A program made the translations under genes and the position numbers. Of a DNA stretch of 7,400 bases, positions 5,758 to 7,400 are shown piece after piece. Positions within the stretch are counted from its first letter, which is position 1. Each line of letters opens with the position of its first letter. This DNA is from Labilithrix luteola (lineage in GTDB: Bacteria; Myxococcota_A; Polyangia; Polyangiales; Polyangiaceae): assembly GCA_026225435.1 (NCBI GenBank), contig JAMFST010001489.1, positions 1 through 7,400 on the forward strand, written 5' to 3'. Under the pieces are notes generated by a model that was not told the origin of the DNA, did no database searches, and saw only the letters and a program-made list of their open reading frames with translations.

Positions 5758-6376
5758 CCGGCGCCGACGAATCCAGCTGCACCGTCGGCAGGATGCGCGT
5801 GGTCCCCACGGCCAGGCGATCGCCCAGCGTCGCCTCGGCGCCGGCGGGCACGGTGGCGCTGAAGTCGAAGACGAGACAGCGACGCACGCGCGCGGCGAAG
5901 GCGAGCACATGGCCGGTGATGGGCGGCTTGTCCGCACTCGCAGGCGGCGGCGCGAGACCGACGACGACGTGGGTGTCGAAGTCCGGCGGCCCGCCCTCGT
6001 CCGACTCGTCGAGCAGCGACAGCTTGGCGGGGACGAGCGAGCGTGCCCGCGCCTCCAGCTCGCAGCGCTGGCGGTTGACGAGCTCGTTCAGCTCGAAGAC
6101 CCGCAGCGTGAGGCGCGACGAGGTCGGCGCGTGCGTCGCGACCAGCTCGGGGCCACGGTGATCGTCGACCGTCCACTCCTTGCCCCCCGGCAGCACCAGC
6201 GAGAGCTCGAAGCGCGCCGAGTGATACCGACCGCTGCGCCCCTCGTCGAACCCCGAGGTCGCGGCGGCCGCCGTCGCCGGATCGCCGGACGCGGCCGGCG
6301 TGGTGGTCGGAGCGCAGCCCGCGAGCGTCGCCACGATCCCGATGGCGACCGCCGCGCTCAGATGGTGGTGAGCCAC
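5738..6376 (-). CDS. Small lipoprotein of unknown function
   Basis: The protein has 212 residues. The start is GTG at 6376, followed by AHHHLSAAVAIGIVATLAGC, a textbook lipobox (LAGC) with Cys21 as the lipid-modified residue and Ala at +2, suggesting outer-membrane attachment. A Thr/Ala/Pro-rich linker leads to a folded part from about 48: SARFELSLVLPGGKEW, later SSRLTLRVFELNEL, DTHVVVGLAPP and GHVLAFAARVRRCLVFDF. The 'f.l.lP..W' opening and alternating strands recall PsbP/Mog1-like folds, but I do not recognise a family with confidence. Cys105 and Cys167 might pair. The GTG overlaps the last 19 bases of ilvE, with no clear Shine-Dalgarno sequence, so translation probably depends on ilvE. Its stop lies inside the 3' end of the opposing GH16-like gene. 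Confidence 0.82.
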   Translation of the reverse strand: MAHHHLSAAVAIGIVATLAGCAPTTTPAASGDPATAAAATSGFDEGRSGRYHSARFELSLVLPGGKEWTVDDHRGPELVATHAPTSSRLTLRVFELNELVNRQRCELEARARSLVPAKLSLLDESDEGGPPDFDTHVVVGLAPPPASADKPPITGHVLAFAARVRRCLVFDFSATVPAGAEATLGDRLAVGTTRILPTVQLDSSAPVRSPRR

Positions 6377-7278
6377 TCAGGGTGCGTGGTGTCGCTTCCG
6401 CGCACCACCTCGAAGTACCGCGCCTGCAGCTTCTTGGTGATCGGGCCGACCACCCCGTCGCCGATGGGACGATCGTCCACCTCGCGCACCGGGGTGAGCT
6501 CCGCCGCGGTGCCGGTGAGGAACACCTCGTCGGCGAGCCACAGCTGATCGCGGGTGATGCGCCCCTCGAGGACCGGGATCCCCTCCTCGCGCGCCAGCTG
6601 GAGAATGGTGTCGCGGGTGATCCCCTCGAGGATCGAGCTGGACAGGTCCGGCGTGTACAGGACGCCCTTGCGGGCGACGAAGATGTTCTCGCCCGAGCCC
6701 TCGGAGACGAAGCCGTGGTGGTCGAGGAGGATCGCCTCGTCGTAGCCGCCGAACTTCGCCTCCCGCTTGGCGAGCACGCTGTTGGTGTACTGGCCGGAGA
6801 GCTTCGCCTTGGAGAGGCTGACGTTGATGTGGTGGCGGGCGAACGAGCTCACCTTGCAGCGGATGCCGCGCTCGAGGGCGTCGGCGCCCAGGTAGCTGCC
6901 CCAGCTCCAGGCGATGACCGAGGTGCGCGCCGGGTTGTCGGGCGCGTAGATACCCATGGCCCCCTCGCCGACGAACACCAGCGGCCGCAGGTACCCCTGC
7001 TTCATGCCGTTGACGCGCAGGACCTCGATGCAGGCGGCGGAGACCTGCTCGCGGGTGAACTCCGGCTTGAGGAGCACCAGCTTGCAGGTGTCGAAGAGCC
7101 GGTCGATGTGATCGCCCAGACGGAACAGCGAGGTGCTGCCGTCGGCCCGCAGGTACGCGCGCACCCCTTCGAAGGCGGCGATGCCGTAGTGGAGTGAGTG
7201 GGTGAGGATGTGGACGTTGGCGTCGTCCCAGTCGACGAGAGCGCCGTCGAGCCAGATCTTCGCTTGCTTGTCGACCAT
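6358..7278 (-). CDS. ilvE: Branched-chain amino acid aminotransferase
   Basis: This cytoplasmic PLP-dependent fold-type IV transaminase interconverts Val, Leu and Ile with their 2-oxo acids, using glutamate/2-oxoglutarate; it is the last step of branched-chain synthesis and the first of breakdown. The length (306 residues) is normal for the family. Visible landmarks are HSLHYGIAAFEGVR (27-40), the PLP-binding Lys159 in SKAKLSGQYTNS, GYDEAILLD (178-186), EGSGENIF (193-200) with the conserved Glu193, GITRDTI (219-225) and LTGTAAELTPVREVD (254-268). Lys159 and Glu193 fall at the same numbers as in the E. coli enzyme. ATG 7278 opens with VDKQAKIWLDGALV, the usual N-terminal strand, though no strong ribosome site precedes it. 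Upstream on the same strand, 48 bases away, is a Smr-domain gene; downstream the small lipoprotein gene overlaps its stop. No attenuator or leader peptide is visible. Confidence 0.97.
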   Translation of the reverse strand: MVDKQAKIWLDGALVDWDDANVHILTHSLHYGIAAFEGVRAYLRADGSTSLFRLGDHIDRLFDTCKLVLLKPEFTREQVSAACIEVLRVNGMKQGYLRPLVFVGEGAMGIYAPDNPARTSVIAWSWGSYLGADALERGIRCKVSSFARHHINVSLSKAKLSGQYTNSVLAKREAKFGGYDEAILLDHHGFVSEGSGENIFVARKGVLYTPDLSSSILEGITRDTILQLAREEGIPVLEGRITRDQLWLADEVFLTGTAAELTPVREVDDRPIGDGVVGPITKKLQARYFEVVRGSDTTHPEWLTTI

Positions 7279-7326
7279 GGCGCGCGACCATAGCAGCCGC
7301 GCCGCGACTCGTTCGTGGCGTTTCGA

Positions 7327-7400
7327 TCAGCGGCGGAGCAGGACGTAGACCGCCCCCTCGCCGCCGTCCGTCTCGTCGGCGCTGGCGAAGGCGGCGACGC
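7327..7400 (-). CDS. Smr-domain (MutS2/Smr family) protein, C-terminal end
   Basis: The window cuts this gene; the last 23 codons can be read on the minus strand down to the TGA at 7327-7329. They give VAAFASADETDGG, then EGAVYVLLRR and stop. This matches the end of Smr domains, where 'afasA...dGGaGaxyVlLrr' forms the last strand with the conserved GG-x-G turn. Smr domains are nucleases or nucleic-acid-binding modules, found alone or at the end of MutS2. The fragment does not tell which. It lies 48 bases upstream of ilvE in the same direction and may share a transcript. Confidence 0.72.
   Translation of the reverse strand, partial: VAAFASADETDGGEGAVYVLLRR

Noticed and set aside
4024..5937. 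A 637-codon open frame on the minus strand opposite the GH16-like gene
   Set aside because: It has no recognisable motif and Val/Arg/Gly-rich composition expected from the complement of GC-rich coding DNA; the plus-strand frame has a lipoprotein signal and a strong ribosome site.
6382..7197. A 271-codon open frame on the plus strand opposite ilvE
   Set aside because: It is the complement of an unmistakable aminotransferase and has no motif of its own.
1..7400. tRNA, rRNA, CRISPR array, insertion sequence or prophage signs
   Set aside because: No regularly spaced direct repeats, terminal inverted repeats with a transposase, or structured RNA genes could be seen on either strand; nearly all the window is ordinary coding DNA.

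Overview
The DNA is very GC-rich (near 70% by eye), with a strong bias to G or C at third codon positions. The protein read from 4042 down to 2564 ends in a recognisable MYXO-CTERM sorting signal. Two neighbours are lipoproteins, one with an Ala/Asp-rich linker behind its lipid-anchor Cys. Together these point to a myxobacterium (Myxococcota). I cannot fix the genus.

Layout. (1) Positions 3-2550, plus strand, form a compact three-gene run. It starts with the 3' end of a phosphodiester-glycosidase-like (DUF2233/NAGPA-type) gene. Next is an ABC ATPase that appears to start at a CTG codon. Last is a fused substrate-binding protein/permease of the glycine betaine/choline (OpuC/ProXW-like) class. 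Both junctions are 4-base NTGA overlaps, so the genes are probably translationally coupled. (2) Positions 2564-4042, minus strand, hold a secreted, cell-surface MYXO-CTERM protein with a fibronectin-III-like domain interrupted by Asp/Ser/Thr-rich inserts. It converges tail to tail on the transporter with a 13-base gap. (3) Positions 4043-4353 are a divergent intergenic region. It carries a good sigma-54-like promoter facing right, a weaker one facing left, and a dyad/palindrome cluster at enhancer distance from the first. (4) Positions 4354-5757, plus strand, encode a lipoprotein with what looks like a diverged GH16/concanavalin-A-like sandwich. (5) Positions 5738-7400, minus strand, hold the C-terminus of a Smr-domain protein, then ilvE (branched-chain aminotransferase), then a small lipoprotein whose start overlaps the ilvE stop. 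This lipoprotein's 3' end overlaps the GH16-like gene by 20 bases.

Working together: the ATPase and fused SBP/permease form a complete importer, probably for a quaternary-ammonium or related compatible solute. IlvE is core amino-acid metabolism. The two divergent surface/secreted proteins may share sigma-54-type control. No RNA gene, insertion sequence, CRISPR array or phage gene is visible. I found no convincing wholly new multi-gene system. The most notable points are the CTG start, the SBP-first transporter fusion, the interrupted FN3 domain, the altered GH16-like active-site motif and the possible sigma-54 promoters.
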